A stretch of 64,000 nt of DNA, from the NCBI RefSeq assembly GCF_016907955.1, contig NZ_JAFBCX010000028.1, positions 1 to 64,000 on the forward strand, given 5' to 3'. The notes beneath the pieces are model-generated. The model made no database searches and was not told where the DNA came from. It saw only the letters and a program-made list of their open reading frames with translations. This stretch comes from Lentzea nigeriaca. GTDB lineage: Bacteria > Actinomycetota > Actinomycetes > Mycobacteriales > Pseudonocardiaceae. This document shows positions 31,779 through 40,798 of this stretch, in pieces. How positions within the stretch are numbered: position 1 is the stretch's first letter; each line of letters opens with the position of its first letter. A program made the position numbers and the translations under genes.

Positions 31779-33335
31779 ATGACACTGGAACTCACCACGG
31801 ACGTGCTGGTGGTCGGCGGAGGACCGGCCGCGACCTGGGCCGCGTTGAAGGCGGCCGAGGAAGGTGCCTCGGTCGTGCTGGCCGACAAGGGTTACTGCGG
31901 AACGAGCGGTGCGACGGCCTCGGTCGGCACCGGCGTCTGGTACGTGCCGCCGGAGCCCGATGCCCGCGAGGCCGCGATGGCGAGCAGGGAGGCGCTCGGC
32001 GGTTACCTCGCCGACCGGCGCTGGATGGCCAGGGTGCTCGACGAGACCTACGAGCGGATCAACGAGCTGGCCGACGCGAAGTACCCGTTTCCCGCCGGGC
32101 CGGACGGCACGTCGCTGCGCACCGGCCTGCAGGGGCCGGAATACATGCGGCGCCAACGGATCCGCGTGCGCCGGGCCGGTGTCACGATCCTCGACCACAG
32201 CCCGGTCACCGAGCTGCTGACGTCGTTCGACGGCGCGGTGGCCGGGGCCGCGGGGCACCAGCGGCAGGCGGACCGGCCGTTCCGGGTTCGCGCGGGCGCG
32301 GTGGTGCTCGCGACCGGTGGGTGCGCGTTCCTGAGCAAGGCTTTCGGCTGCAACGTGAACACCGGCGACGGTGCGTTGTTCGCGGCCGAGGCGGGCGCCG
32401 AACTGTCCGGAATGGAGTTCTCCAACTCCTACGGCATCGCGCCGGAGCACACGTCGGTGACCAAGACGGCGTTCTACAACTACGCGACCTTCTACCGCGC
32501 CGACGGCTCGGTGCTGGAGGGAGCGGGCAGCCAGCGCGGCCGGTCGGTGATCGCACGAACCCTGTTGTCCGAGAAGGTGTTCTGCAAGATCGACCTCGCC
32601 GACGAGGCAGCCCAGAAGGCGATGCGCCTGGCGCAGCCCAACTTCTTCCTGACGTTCGACCGGCTGGGCGTCAACCCGTTCACCGACCCGTTCGCGGTCA
32701 CGCTGCTCGCCGAGGGCACGGTCCGCGGCACCGGTGGCATCCGGATCGTCGACGACGGCTGCGCCACCACCGTGCCCGGCCTGTACGCGGCCGGTGACGC
32801 GGCGACCAGGGAGCTGATCTGCGGCGGGTTCACCGGCGGTGGCAGCCACAACGCGGCCTGGGCGATCTCGTCCGGTTCGTGGTCTGGTCGTGCCGCTGCC
32901 CGGTTCGCCCGCTCGATCGGCCGCGGGACCCGGCGTGTACAGGCCGTGGGCGGCGCCGGGCTGCGGCCGGCGGGGAAGGTGGCGGACGTCGACGTCGCCG
33001 AGGTCGTGCGCACGGTACAGGCCGAAGTGCTGCCGTACGACAAGAACTACCTGCGGCACGGCGATGTGCTGCGCGACGCGCTGGGCGTGCTGGACGGTGT
33101 CTGGGAGTCGTTGCGGTCGCTGGAGTCGGTGGGCACCGCGTCGGTGACGGCACGGCAGGCGGCCGCGATGGTCGCTCATGCCCGATGGATGTACACGTCG
33201 GCCTTGGTGCGCAACGAAAGCCGGGGCATGGCCAAGCGGCTGGACCATCCCGAGCTGGATCCGTTGCAGCATCACAGGATCACGAGTGGCGGCCTGGACC
33301 GGGTCTGGGCACGGCCGGAGGTGGTGGCGGCGTGA
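31779..33335 (+). CDS. FAD flavoprotein, fumarate-reductase/AprA-like
   Basis: 518 aa. N-terminal FAD fold TDVLVVGGGPAATWAALKAAEEG and the GTSGATAS loop; the second FAD segment is LYAAGDAATRELICGGFTGGGSHNAAWA (split LYAAGDAATREL / ICGGFTGGGSHNAAWA). The C-terminal helical part ends with RNESRGMAKRLDHPELD, the conserved block of SdhA/FrdA/AprA/NadB flavoproteins. A two-cluster ferredoxin gene overlaps it (GTGA), as AprA goes with AprB. The chemistry is unknown; handling of sulfur released from the imported compound is my inference. Confidence 0.85.
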   Translation: MTLELTTDVLVVGGGPAATWAALKAAEEGASVVLADKGYCGTSGATASVGTGVWYVPPEPDAREAAMASREALGGYLADRRWMARVLDETYERINELADAKYPFPAGPDGTSLRTGLQGPEYMRRQRIRVRRAGVTILDHSPVTELLTSFDGAVAGAAGHQRQADRPFRVRAGAVVLATGGCAFLSKAFGCNVNTGDGALFAAEAGAELSGMEFSNSYGIAPEHTSVTKTAFYNYATFYRADGSVLEGAGSQRGRSVIARTLLSEKVFCKIDLADEAAQKAMRLAQPNFFLTFDRLGVNPFTDPFAVTLLAEGTVRGTGGIRIVDDGCATTVPGLYAAGDAATRELICGGFTGGGSHNAAWAISSGSWSGRAAARFARSIGRGTRRVQAVGGAGLRPAGKVADVDVAEVVRTVQAEVLPYDKNYLRHGDVLRDALGVLDGVWESLRSLESVGTASVTARQAAAMVAHARWMYTSALVRNESRGMAKRLDHPELDPLQHHRITSGGLDRVWARPEVVAA

Positions 33336-33685
33336 TCGAACTGATCTCCACCCAGCAGTGCATCGCCTGCGACAAGTGCATCCTGGTGTGCCCGACCAAC
33401 GTCTTCGACCGCGGCGCCGACGGTCTGCCGGTGATCAGCAGGCAGTCCGACTGCCAGACGTGCTTCCAGTGCGAGGCGAACTGCCCGGCCGACGCGCTGT
33501 TCGTCGCCCCGCACACGCATCCGTTGCCGGAGGCGTCGTTCGCGCACGACGAGGAACACCTGCGCCGCACCGGACTGCTGGGCAGCTATCGCAGGGACAT
33601 CGGCTGGGGCAAGGGCCGCACGCCGGGAGCAGCGCTCGCGGTCGGGCCCGCGCTGTCCCCGTCCGGCCCTCCGCTGATCTCATGA
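33332..33685 (+). CDS. 2[4Fe-4S] ferredoxin-type protein, partner of the flavoprotein
   Basis: 117 aa. Two cluster motifs: CIACDKCILVCP (residues about 10-21) and CQTCFQCEANCP (about 42-53). The second half (HEEHLRRTGLLGSYRRDIGWGK-like tail) has no known domain and could dock on the flavoprotein. GTG overlaps the flavoprotein stop. Its stop region overlaps the ROK start. The pair resembles the AprA-AprB arrangement but AprB is normally longer. Confidence 0.85.
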   Translation: MIELISTQQCIACDKCILVCPTNVFDRGADGLPVISRQSDCQTCFQCEANCPADALFVAPHTHPLPEASFAHDEEHLRRTGLLGSYRRDIGWGKGRTPGAALAVGPALSPSGPPLIS

Positions 33686-34839
33686 CCACCCCGGCCGGAA
33701 CCGCGCTGCGGGCCCTGCTGCGGCACGGTCCGATCGCCCGCAGCACGATCGCCCGCGAAACGGGACTGAGCCCCGCCGCCGTGACCCGCACCTGCTCGGC
33801 GCTCGCCGAGGCAGGGCTGCTGGTCGAGGCCGCGCACCCCGTGCCGTACCAGGGGATCGGGCGGCCGCACGTGCCGGTGGACATCGCCGCCGGACGGCAC
33901 GTCGTGGCGGGGCTGCACGTCGCGCACGAGTACTGCACGCTGGCGTTGCTCGACCTGCGCGGCCGGATGCTGACGCGGGAGGTGATCACGCACCGCGACC
34001 CGTCCGACCCGCTCGACGTCCTGACCACGGCCGCCGACCGGTTGCTGCGACTGCACGAGGAGCAGCTGCCCGGCCTCGTGCCGATCGGCCTCGGCGTGGC
34101 GGTGGGCGGCTGGGTGGACACCGAGCAGGGCGTGCTGGTCCAGCACGCCTCGCTCGGCTGGCGCGACGTGCGGTTGCGGGAGCTGCTGACCGCGCGCACC
34201 GGGCTGCCCGTGCTCGTGGACAGCCACGCCCGTGCGCTCGCCCAGGCCGAGCAGCTCTTCGGCCGGGCGGGGAACCGGGAGTCGATGCTGCACCTGTTCG
34301 TCGGCAACGTGGTCGACGCGGCCATCGTCACCGGCGGCACGCCGCACCGCGGCGCGCGGTCGGCCGCGGGCGATGTGGCGCATCTGGCGCTGGGCGATCC
34401 CGCGGTCGACTGCCCGTGCGGCCGTTCCGGCTGCCTGCAGGCCACCGTGGCCGACCAGGCCTGGGCACGGCGGGCCTGGCAGGCCGGGGTGGTGGCGCGA
34501 CCGTCCATGATGGACCTCGCCCACCTCGCCAAGGCCGGTGACCCGGCCGCCGTCGCGGTGCTGGTGGAACGTGCCGGGATCGTCGGGCGGGCCGCCGCCG
34601 TGCTGTTCGACTTCATCAACCCCGACGTGCTCGTCGTGACCGAGATCGGCACGAACTGGCTGCCCGAGTGCGTCGACGCGCTGCGCGCCGAGGTGGCGGC
34701 GGCGTCAGGTCTCTGCACGTCGCCCGAGCTCGTGCTGCCGAGCAGTTTCGGCGAGGACGTGCTCGGGGTGGCAGCCGGTGCCGTCCAGCTCGGCGCCCTG
34801 TACGCCGATCCTCTGCAATTCTCGTTGGCAGGAGTCTGA
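33682..34839 (+). CDS. ROK-family transcriptional regulator
   Basis: 385 aa. An N-terminal winged helix (ALLRHGPIARSTIARETGLSPAAVTRTCSAL, split ALLRHGPIARSTIARET / GLSPAAVTRTCSAL) makes it a repressor of the NagC/XylR-like branch. The kinase-like domain keeps the zinc motif CPCGRSGCLQA. The DxGxT phosphate loop is altered (LHVAHEYCTLALLDL). Embedding in an organosulfur operon is unusual because ROK regulators normally sense sugars; a sugar sulfonate would reconcile this. It overlaps the ferredoxin stop by four bases. Confidence 0.87.
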   Translation: MTTPAGTALRALLRHGPIARSTIARETGLSPAAVTRTCSALAEAGLLVEAAHPVPYQGIGRPHVPVDIAAGRHVVAGLHVAHEYCTLALLDLRGRMLTREVITHRDPSDPLDVLTTAADRLLRLHEEQLPGLVPIGLGVAVGGWVDTEQGVLVQHASLGWRDVRLRELLTARTGLPVLVDSHARALAQAEQLFGRAGNRESMLHLFVGNVVDAAIVTGGTPHRGARSAAGDVAHLALGDPAVDCPCGRSGCLQATVADQAWARRAWQAGVVARPSMMDLAHLAKAGDPAAVAVLVERAGIVGRAAAVLFDFINPDVLVVTEIGTNWLPECVDALRAEVAAASGLCTSPELVLPSSFGEDVLGVAAGAVQLGALYADPLQFSLAGV

Positions 34840-34841
34840 AA

Positions 34842-36164
34842 GTGACCGAACGTCAGCTGCACCTGAACGCGTTCCTGATGGGCGTCGGCCACCACGAGGC
34901 GGCCTGGCGGCATCCGCGCACCGACCCGAAGGCGCTCGACGACGTCGCGCACTTCCAGAACCTCGCCCAGATCGCCGAACGCGGCACGTTCGACTCGGTG
35001 TTCCTCGCCGACGGCGTCCAGATCTGGGGCGACGTCCGGCACACCGCGGCCGGCCGGTTCGAACCGCTCACCCTGCTGACGGCGCTCTCGCAGGTGACCG
35101 ACCACATCGGACTGATCGCGACCGCGTCCACCGGCTTCAGCGAGCCGTACAACCTGGCGCGGCTGTTCTCGTCGCTCGACCACATCAGCGGCGGCAGGGC
35201 GGGGTGGAACATCGTCACCACCGCGCAGGACCGGTCGGCGCAGAACTTCAACCGCGACAAGAACACCGAGCACGGTGAGCGTTATCAACGCGCGGACGAG
35301 TTCCTCGACGTCGTCACCGCGCTGTGGGACTCGTGGGAGGACGACGCGCTGGTCGTCGACCAGGACTCCGGCGTTTTCGCCGACGAGACGAAGGTCCACG
35401 AGATCGGGCACAGGGGCCGGTTCTTCTCCGTGCGTGGCCCGTTGAACGCCGTGCGCAGCCCGCAGGGACATCCGCTGCTGGTGCAGGCGGGGTCGAGCGA
35501 GGACGGCAAGGCGTTCGCGGCACGGTGGGCGGAGGCGGTCTTCACCGCTCAGCAGACGCACGAGGAAGCCGTGGCGTTCTACGGCGACCTCAAGCGCCGC
35601 GTCGTCGCGTCCGGTCGTTCCGCCGACGAGCTGAAGGTGCTCCCCGGCATCGTGCCGGTGCTCGGCGGCACCGAGCGGGAGGCCGCGGCGCTCGCGGACG
35701 AACTCACGTCGCTGATCATCCCGGAGCGGGCGGTACGCCAGCTCACCGACATGATCGGCGTGGACCTCACCGGCCACCCGCTCGACGCGCCGCTGCCGGA
35801 ACTGCCGCCGGTGACGGACATCAACGGCGCGAAGAGCCGGTTCGAGCTGGTGCGCGACCTGGCGGTGCGGGAGCGGCTGACGCTGCGCCAGCTGCTCGGC
35901 AGGCTGGGCGGCGGGCGCGGGCACCAGGTCGTGGCCGGTACGCCCGAGCAGATCGCCGACCACATCGAGCTGTGGTTCCGCACGGGTGCGGCGGACGGCT
36001 TCAACGTCATGGCGCCGCTGCTGCCGTCCGGGCTGGAGGAGTTCGTCGACCAGGTGGTGCCGTTGCTGCGGGCGCGGAAGCTGTTCCGCACCGAGTACAC
36101 CGGACGGACGCTGCGTGACCACTACGGGCTGGCGCGGCCGGCGAGCCGGTACGCCGCCGGCTGA
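34842..36164 (+). CDS. LLM-class flavin-dependent monooxygenase, NtaA/SnaA/DszA type
   Basis: 440 aa. GVGHHEAAWRHP, FDSVFLADG, FEPLTLLTALS, SGGRAGWNIVTT and HPLLVQAGSSEDG are the family blocks. These FMNH2-dependent enzymes cleave C-S or C-N bonds, as in dibenzothiophene sulfone (DszA) or NTA breakdown. In this operon it likely opens an imported sulfonate. A flavin reductase gene is not nearby. The GTG start is two bases after the ROK stop, and GGAG lies just upstream. Confidence 0.92.
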   Translation: MTERQLHLNAFLMGVGHHEAAWRHPRTDPKALDDVAHFQNLAQIAERGTFDSVFLADGVQIWGDVRHTAAGRFEPLTLLTALSQVTDHIGLIATASTGFSEPYNLARLFSSLDHISGGRAGWNIVTTAQDRSAQNFNRDKNTEHGERYQRADEFLDVVTALWDSWEDDALVVDQDSGVFADETKVHEIGHRGRFFSVRGPLNAVRSPQGHPLLVQAGSSEDGKAFAARWAEAVFTAQQTHEEAVAFYGDLKRRVVASGRSADELKVLPGIVPVLGGTEREAAALADELTSLIIPERAVRQLTDMIGVDLTGHPLDAPLPELPPVTDINGAKSRFELVRDLAVRERLTLRQLLGRLGGGRGHQVVAGTPEQIADHIELWFRTGAADGFNVMAPLLPSGLEEFVDQVVPLLRARKLFRTEYTGRTLRDHYGLARPASRYAAG

Positions 36165-36251
36165 AATCCGCTCCTCCGGGTGAGAGCGATCATCTGGTCG
36201 CTGCGGTGACGGCGACCGTCGTCAACGACGCGGGTGTGGTGAGCTGACTGC

Positions 36252-38906
36252 TCAGAACGTGGCGTCGCGGAGCTGCCTCCGCGACGTCACGCCGAGCTTG
36301 CCGAACACCTTGCGCAGGTGCCATTCCACGGTCCGAGGACTGATGAACAGGCGAGTGCCGATCTCCGGGTTCGAGAAGCCCTCACGGGCCAGCCGCGCGA
36401 TCTGGTACTCCTGCGCGGTCAGCTCGTCGGTGGGCTCGGCAGTGCGCTTGCGGGCCGTTTCGCCCGTCGCCTGCAGTTCTCGCCACGCGCGCTCGGCGAA
36501 CGTCGTCATACCACACGACGTCAGCATCTCGTGAGCCGTCCGAAGATGCTCGCGCGCTTCGACGCGTTGACCCTCGCGGCGCAACCACTCGCCGTAGAGC
36601 AGGTGGGCGCGGGCCAGTTCGCTCTTCAAACCCGTACGGGCGAAGCAGTCGATCGACTCCCGGAAGCCGTCAGGAGAGCCGTTCAACGCGCGCAGCCGAG
36701 CCTTGAGGCCCAACGACCAGTCGGTGTCGACCCAAGCCGATGACCGTTCCAACGCCTCGGAAACCAGCCCTGCGTCACCGGTGCGGGAGGCCGCCTCGGC
36801 CAGCTCGGCGGTGGCCAGGCCGCCGTAGACGAGGGCGTCGGAGTCGACCACGCGCACCGCGGCCTCGCGGGCGAGGTCGTGGCGGTCCAGTCCGTTGTGG
36901 AGGATCGCGAGCGTCCAGTCCGCGATGACCGCCAGGCGCCCCTGACCGTCCGCACGTGCTTGCGCGCCAACGGTTGTGGCCAGGTCCTCGCCGCGGTAGG
37001 CGGCCTGCAGCAACATCGCGTAGGCGACCGGGGGCGTGCCGGTGACCTCGGAGATCCGCTGGTCCTCCTCGATCAACGCCTGCGCGGCGGCCGGTTCGCC
37101 CGCCAGGAGTTCGTTGTCCGCCAGGAAGTTCACCGCGAACTGCAGCTGGACGAGGGCACCGGCGTCACGGGCCAGGCGGACCTGCTGCTGGGCGAATACG
37201 TGGCGCGTCTCGAAGTCCCACATCTCGGTGGCGACGATGCCGCCCGCGCGGTAGCCGAAGAGCCACGGCAGGCGGCTGATGTCCTCGGCGCCGACCTTGA
37301 GCGCACGCACCTCGTCCAGCGCGCGGGTCATGTGCGGCACGGACGCCGCGTAGCCCGCCGTGACGCGGGTGCTGAGCGCTTCCAGGACCAGATCGATCGC
37401 GCACGGCGGGGTGCGCGGCGGGGGAGCGGTGCGGGAGGCGTCGGCCGGTGCGGAACCGGCCCAGATCGCCGCCGACAGCGCCTCCAGGTGCGTCTCGCGG
37501 GCGAGGTCGGCGTCGAACGGGGTGAGCCGGCGGGCCGCGCTGAACAGCAGCGAGGCGGCCTCGGCGACGCGGCGCCGGTCGAACGCGACGTGCCCGCGCA
37601 GGTGTTCGATCTCGGCGCTGCGGCGCTCGTCCGGCGGACCGGCTTCCACGGCCGACAGCAACCGCAACGCCGCATCCAGCGCGCCCGCGTCGCGTTTGGC
37701 GCGTGCGGCGGCGAGTTCCCGGGAAGCGCGGAGGCCGGGTTCCGGCGTGAGCACCGCCGCCTGTTCGAGGAACGCGGCGGCGGCGAGCAGTCCGCCGCGG
37801 GCCTGGGCGCGTGACGCGGTGTTCTCCAGGTCGGCGGCGACCTCCTCGTCCGGCGAGGTGGTGGCCTGGGCCCGGTGCCACGCCCGGCGGTCGGGGTCGA
37901 TCGCGGGATCGGTCACGTCGGCCAGCGCCCGGTGCACGCGTTGACGGTCCACAGTGGACGCCGACCGGTACACGGCCGAGCGCACCAGCGGGTGCCGGAA
38001 CTGGACCCGCGCCCCGAACTCGATCAGCCCGGTGCCGAGCGCCGCCGCCGCCGGGTCCGCGCCCAGCCCGAGCAGCCCGGCCGCGCGCCACAGCAGCGTC
38101 GCGTCACCGAGCGGTTCGGCGGCCGCGGTGAGCATGAGCAGGCGGGTGTCGGCGGGCAGCGGTTCGACCTGGCGGACGAAGCTCTGCTCGATCCTGCTGG
38201 TCAGCGGCCCGGCGTGGAGCCCGTCGGCCACCTCGCGCGGCAGTTCCAGCAGCGCGAGCGGGTTGCCGCGGGCCTCGGCGACGATCCGGTCGCGCACCCG
38301 GCCGTCCACCGGCCCCTTGATCACCGAGTCCAGCAACGCGCGGGCGTCCGCGTCGTCCAGGCCCCGCACGAGAAGCTCGGGCAGCCCGTCGAGGTAGTCG
38401 TTGTCCTCGCGCAGCCCGAAGACCAGCACGATCCGTTCCGCGAGCAGCCTGCGCGCGACGAACCCGAGCACCGCCGACGACATCGAGTCGAGCCACTGCG
38501 CGTCGTCGACCAGGCACACCAGCGGCTGCTCGTCGGCAACCTCGGCGAGCAGCGTCAGCACCGCCAGACCGACCATGAACCGCGTCGGCCGGGGCCCGGA
38601 CGCCATCCCGAACGCCGTGCCGAGCGCCTCGCGCTGGGGTGCGGGCAGCCGGTCGACCCGGTCGAGGAACGGCACGCACAGCTGGTGCAGCCCCGCGTAC
38701 GGGAACGCGCTCTCCGCCTCGACACCCGCGGCCCTGGTCACGCGGAACCCCGTGGCCCGCGCCGACACGTGGTCGAGCAGGGCGGTCTTGCCGATCCCCG
38801 CCTCGCCCCGCAGCACCAGGACCTGGCCCGCACCCGACCTGGCCAGTGTCAACAGGCGGTCCAGGTGTTCGCCCTCGGTGCGTCTGCCCAGGAGATCGTC
38901 CGACAC
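36252..38906 (-). CDS. Large LuxR-family ATP-binding regulator (LAL type)
   Basis: About 884 aa. An N-terminal STAND ATPase has Walker A GEAGIGKTALL (about 34-44) and Walker B LVCLVDDAQWLD. A long helical TPR-like middle follows. The C-terminal LuxR helix-turn-helix is LTAQEYQIARLAREGFSNPEIGTRLFISPRTVEWH (split LTAQEYQIARLAREGF / SNPEIGTRLFISPRTVEWH), the last residues of the protein. These regulators often control nearby catabolic or secondary metabolism genes. The GTG at 38906 is preferred; another GTG at 38948 would add 14 residues. It is divergent from the VOC-reductase operon. Confidence 0.9.
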   Translation of the reverse strand: MSDDLLGRRTEGEHLDRLLTLARSGAGQVLVLRGEAGIGKTALLDHVSARATGFRVTRAAGVEAESAFPYAGLHQLCVPFLDRVDRLPAPQREALGTAFGMASGPRPTRFMVGLAVLTLLAEVADEQPLVCLVDDAQWLDSMSSAVLGFVARRLLAERIVLVFGLREDNDYLDGLPELLVRGLDDADARALLDSVIKGPVDGRVRDRIVAEARGNPLALLELPREVADGLHAGPLTSRIEQSFVRQVEPLPADTRLLMLTAAAEPLGDATLLWRAAGLLGLGADPAAAALGTGLIEFGARVQFRHPLVRSAVYRSASTVDRQRVHRALADVTDPAIDPDRRAWHRAQATTSPDEEVAADLENTASRAQARGGLLAAAAFLEQAAVLTPEPGLRASRELAAARAKRDAGALDAALRLLSAVEAGPPDERRSAEIEHLRGHVAFDRRRVAEAASLLFSAARRLTPFDADLARETHLEALSAAIWAGSAPADASRTAPPPRTPPCAIDLVLEALSTRVTAGYAASVPHMTRALDEVRALKVGAEDISRLPWLFGYRAGGIVATEMWDFETRHVFAQQQVRLARDAGALVQLQFAVNFLADNELLAGEPAAAQALIEEDQRISEVTGTPPVAYAMLLQAAYRGEDLATTVGAQARADGQGRLAVIADWTLAILHNGLDRHDLAREAAVRVVDSDALVYGGLATAELAEAASRTGDAGLVSEALERSSAWVDTDWSLGLKARLRALNGSPDGFRESIDCFARTGLKSELARAHLLYGEWLRREGQRVEAREHLRTAHEMLTSCGMTTFAERAWRELQATGETARKRTAEPTDELTAQEYQIARLAREGFSNPEIGTRLFISPRTVEWHLRKVFGKLGVTSRRQLRDATF

Positions 38907-39002
38907 GGGCCCGAGCCTACGGGCCAGGGCGTCACCAGGGTGTTCCACGGGTTCGAAGGGGTCCCTGGCCGGAGCAATCTCGAGTCATCGACAACGAGGG
39001 AG

Positions 39003-39458
39003 ATGAACGAGATGGACTTCAAGCTCGAGGTGGCGGTCCTCCCGGTGGCGGACGTGGACCGCGCCCAGCACTTCTACAAGACCCTGGGCTGGCGCCTCGA
39101 CGCCGACTTCACCGCGGAGGACGGCCTGCGCGTCGTGCAGCTCACCCCGCCCGGATCGGGCGCGTCGGTGATCTTCGGCAGCGGCATCACCGACGCCGAG
39201 CCGGGCAGCGCGCAGGGCCTCTACCTGATCGTCGACGACGTCGTGGCCGCCCGCGAGGAACTGGCGAGCCAAGGCGTGCGGATCAGCGAGGTCTTCCACG
39301 ACAAGGGCGGCGTCTTCCACCACGCGGGCACCACCGCGCGGGTCGAGGGACCCGACCCGGAGCGCCGCAGCTACTCCTCGTACGCCTCGTTCAGTGACCC
39401 TGACGGCAACGGCTGGGTGCTGCAGGAGGTCACGACTCGCCTTCCTGGACGGGTGTGA
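39003..39458 (+). CDS. VOC-family protein
   Basis: About 151 aa; ATG 39012 gives better spacing from GGGAG and is equally possible. FKLEVAVLPVADVDRAQHFY starts the fold, WRLDADF, GLYLIVDDVVAAREEL and DPDGNGWVLQEV follow. It is clearly paralogous to the third gene of the operon (both end LQEVTTRLPGRV). The end overlaps the next start (TGATG). The substrate is unknown. The LuxR regulator upstream probably controls it. Confidence 0.87.
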   Translation: MNEMDFKLEVAVLPVADVDRAQHFYKTLGWRLDADFTAEDGLRVVQLTPPGSGASVIFGSGITDAEPGSAQGLYLIVDDVVAAREELASQGVRISEVFHDKGGVFHHAGTTARVEGPDPERRSYSSYASFSDPDGNGWVLQEVTTRLPGRV

Positions 39459-40798
39459 TGAACTCCTACGACGTCATCGTCATCGGCGGCGGTTCACCCG
39501 GAGAGCACTTCGCCGCCGCCGTCGCCGACGGAGGACCGCGGGTCGCGATCGTCGAGCGGGAGCTGCTCGGTGGTGAGTGCTCGTTCTGGGCGTGCATCCC
39601 GTCCAAGACGCTGCTGCGGCCGGGCGAGGCCGTGGCTGCCGCACGGGACGTTCCCGGTGCCCGGCAGGCCATCACCGGCGAGATCGACGCCAAGGCGGCG
39701 CTGGAGTGGCGTGACTTCATGGTGTCGTCCTACGACGACGCGGGCGGCGAGAAGTGGGCCCGCGACGCCGGCATCGACGTGCTGCGCGGCACCGGCCGGA
39801 TCGCCGGGCCGCACCGGGTCGCGGTGGGCGACCAGATCCACACGACCGACCACATCGTGGTGGCCACGGGTTCGGAGGCGTTCATCCCGCCGATCCCCGG
39901 TCTGCGCGAGCTGGACGTGTGGACGAACCGCGAGGCCACCGGCGTCGAGGAGATCCCCGGCAGGCTGCTGATCCTCGGCGGCGGACCGGTGGGTGTCGAG
40001 ATGGCGCAGGCGTTCCGGCGGCTCGGTTCCGAGGTCGCCCTGGTCGAGGGCGCCGACCGGCTGCTGCCGCGGGAACCGGAGTCGGTCGGCCGCGCGCTCG
40101 GCGAGGTACTGACCGCGGACGGCGTCGAACTGCACCTCGGCGCGCACGCCACCGCGGCCCGGTTCGAGGACGACGAGTACGTGCTCGACCTCCCGGAGGG
40201 CACGCGGTTGCGCGGCGACAAGCTCCTCGTGGCCACCGGCAGGCGCCCTCGGGTCGAGGGCATCGGGCTCGAAACCGTTGGTGTCGAACCGAATCCGCAC
40301 GGCATCGGCACGGACGCCACGATGAACTTCGGCCCAGGCCTGTGGGCTGTCGGCGACGTGACCGGCCAGTGGAACCTGACCCACGTCGGCAAGTACCAGG
40401 GCCGCGTCGCCGCCGCGAACATCCTCGGCCACGACGCCCAGGTCGACTACGACGCCGTGCCGCGGGTCGTGTTCACCGACCCGCAGGTCGCCGCAGTTGG
40501 TGCGGCAGAAGGAAAGTACACCGCAACGGCCTACCTGTCCGGCGTCGCGCGCACGGCCACCCACACCCGTGAGTACGCCACGCGGCCCGGCTTCCTGACC
40601 CTCGTCTCCGACGGCGAAGTCCTCACGGGCGCCCACGCCATCGGTCCCGAGGCGGGCGAGTGGCTCCAGCAGGCCACCCTCGCGATCCGCGCGAAGGTCC
40701 CGCTGTCCGTGCTGCTCGACGTCATCCAACCGTTCCCCACCTTCTCCGAGGCGTTCCTCAACGCCCTCCGCGATCTGGCAAAGGAAGCAGCGAAGTGA
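39458..40798 (+). CDS. Pyridine nucleotide-disulfide oxidoreductase (mercuric-reductase/Lpd-like)
   Basis: 446 aa. FAD fold DVIVIGGGSPGEHFAAAVAD, redox pair in GGECSFWACIPSK (CxxxxC), NADH fold LLILGGGPVGVEMAQAF, second FAD site GLWAVGDVTGQW, and a dimerisation domain at the end (VVFTDPQVAAVG...). The usual C-terminal HxxxxE base of lipoamide dehydrogenase reads HPTFSE-like (QPFPTFSEAF), with Gln in place of His, so this is not a standard Lpd. It is sandwiched between two VOC genes with overlapping starts. Confidence 0.9.
   Translation: MNSYDVIVIGGGSPGEHFAAAVADGGPRVAIVERELLGGECSFWACIPSKTLLRPGEAVAAARDVPGARQAITGEIDAKAALEWRDFMVSSYDDAGGEKWARDAGIDVLRGTGRIAGPHRVAVGDQIHTTDHIVVATGSEAFIPPIPGLRELDVWTNREATGVEEIPGRLLILGGGPVGVEMAQAFRRLGSEVALVEGADRLLPREPESVGRALGEVLTADGVELHLGAHATAARFEDDEYVLDLPEGTRLRGDKLLVATGRRPRVEGIGLETVGVEPNPHGIGTDATMNFGPGLWAVGDVTGQWNLTHVGKYQGRVAAANILGHDAQVDYDAVPRVVFTDPQVAAVGAAEGKYTATAYLSGVARTATHTREYATRPGFLTLVSDGEVLTGAHAIGPEAGEWLQQATLAIRAKVPLSVLLDVIQPFPTFSEAFLNALRDLAKEAAK

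Noticed and set aside
33435..36122. 895-codon open frame on the minus strand
   Set aside because: It is antisense to the ferredoxin, ROK and monooxygenase genes, which show clear family motifs. Its translation is rich in Arg, His and Pro with no domain; long antisense frames are expected at this GC content.
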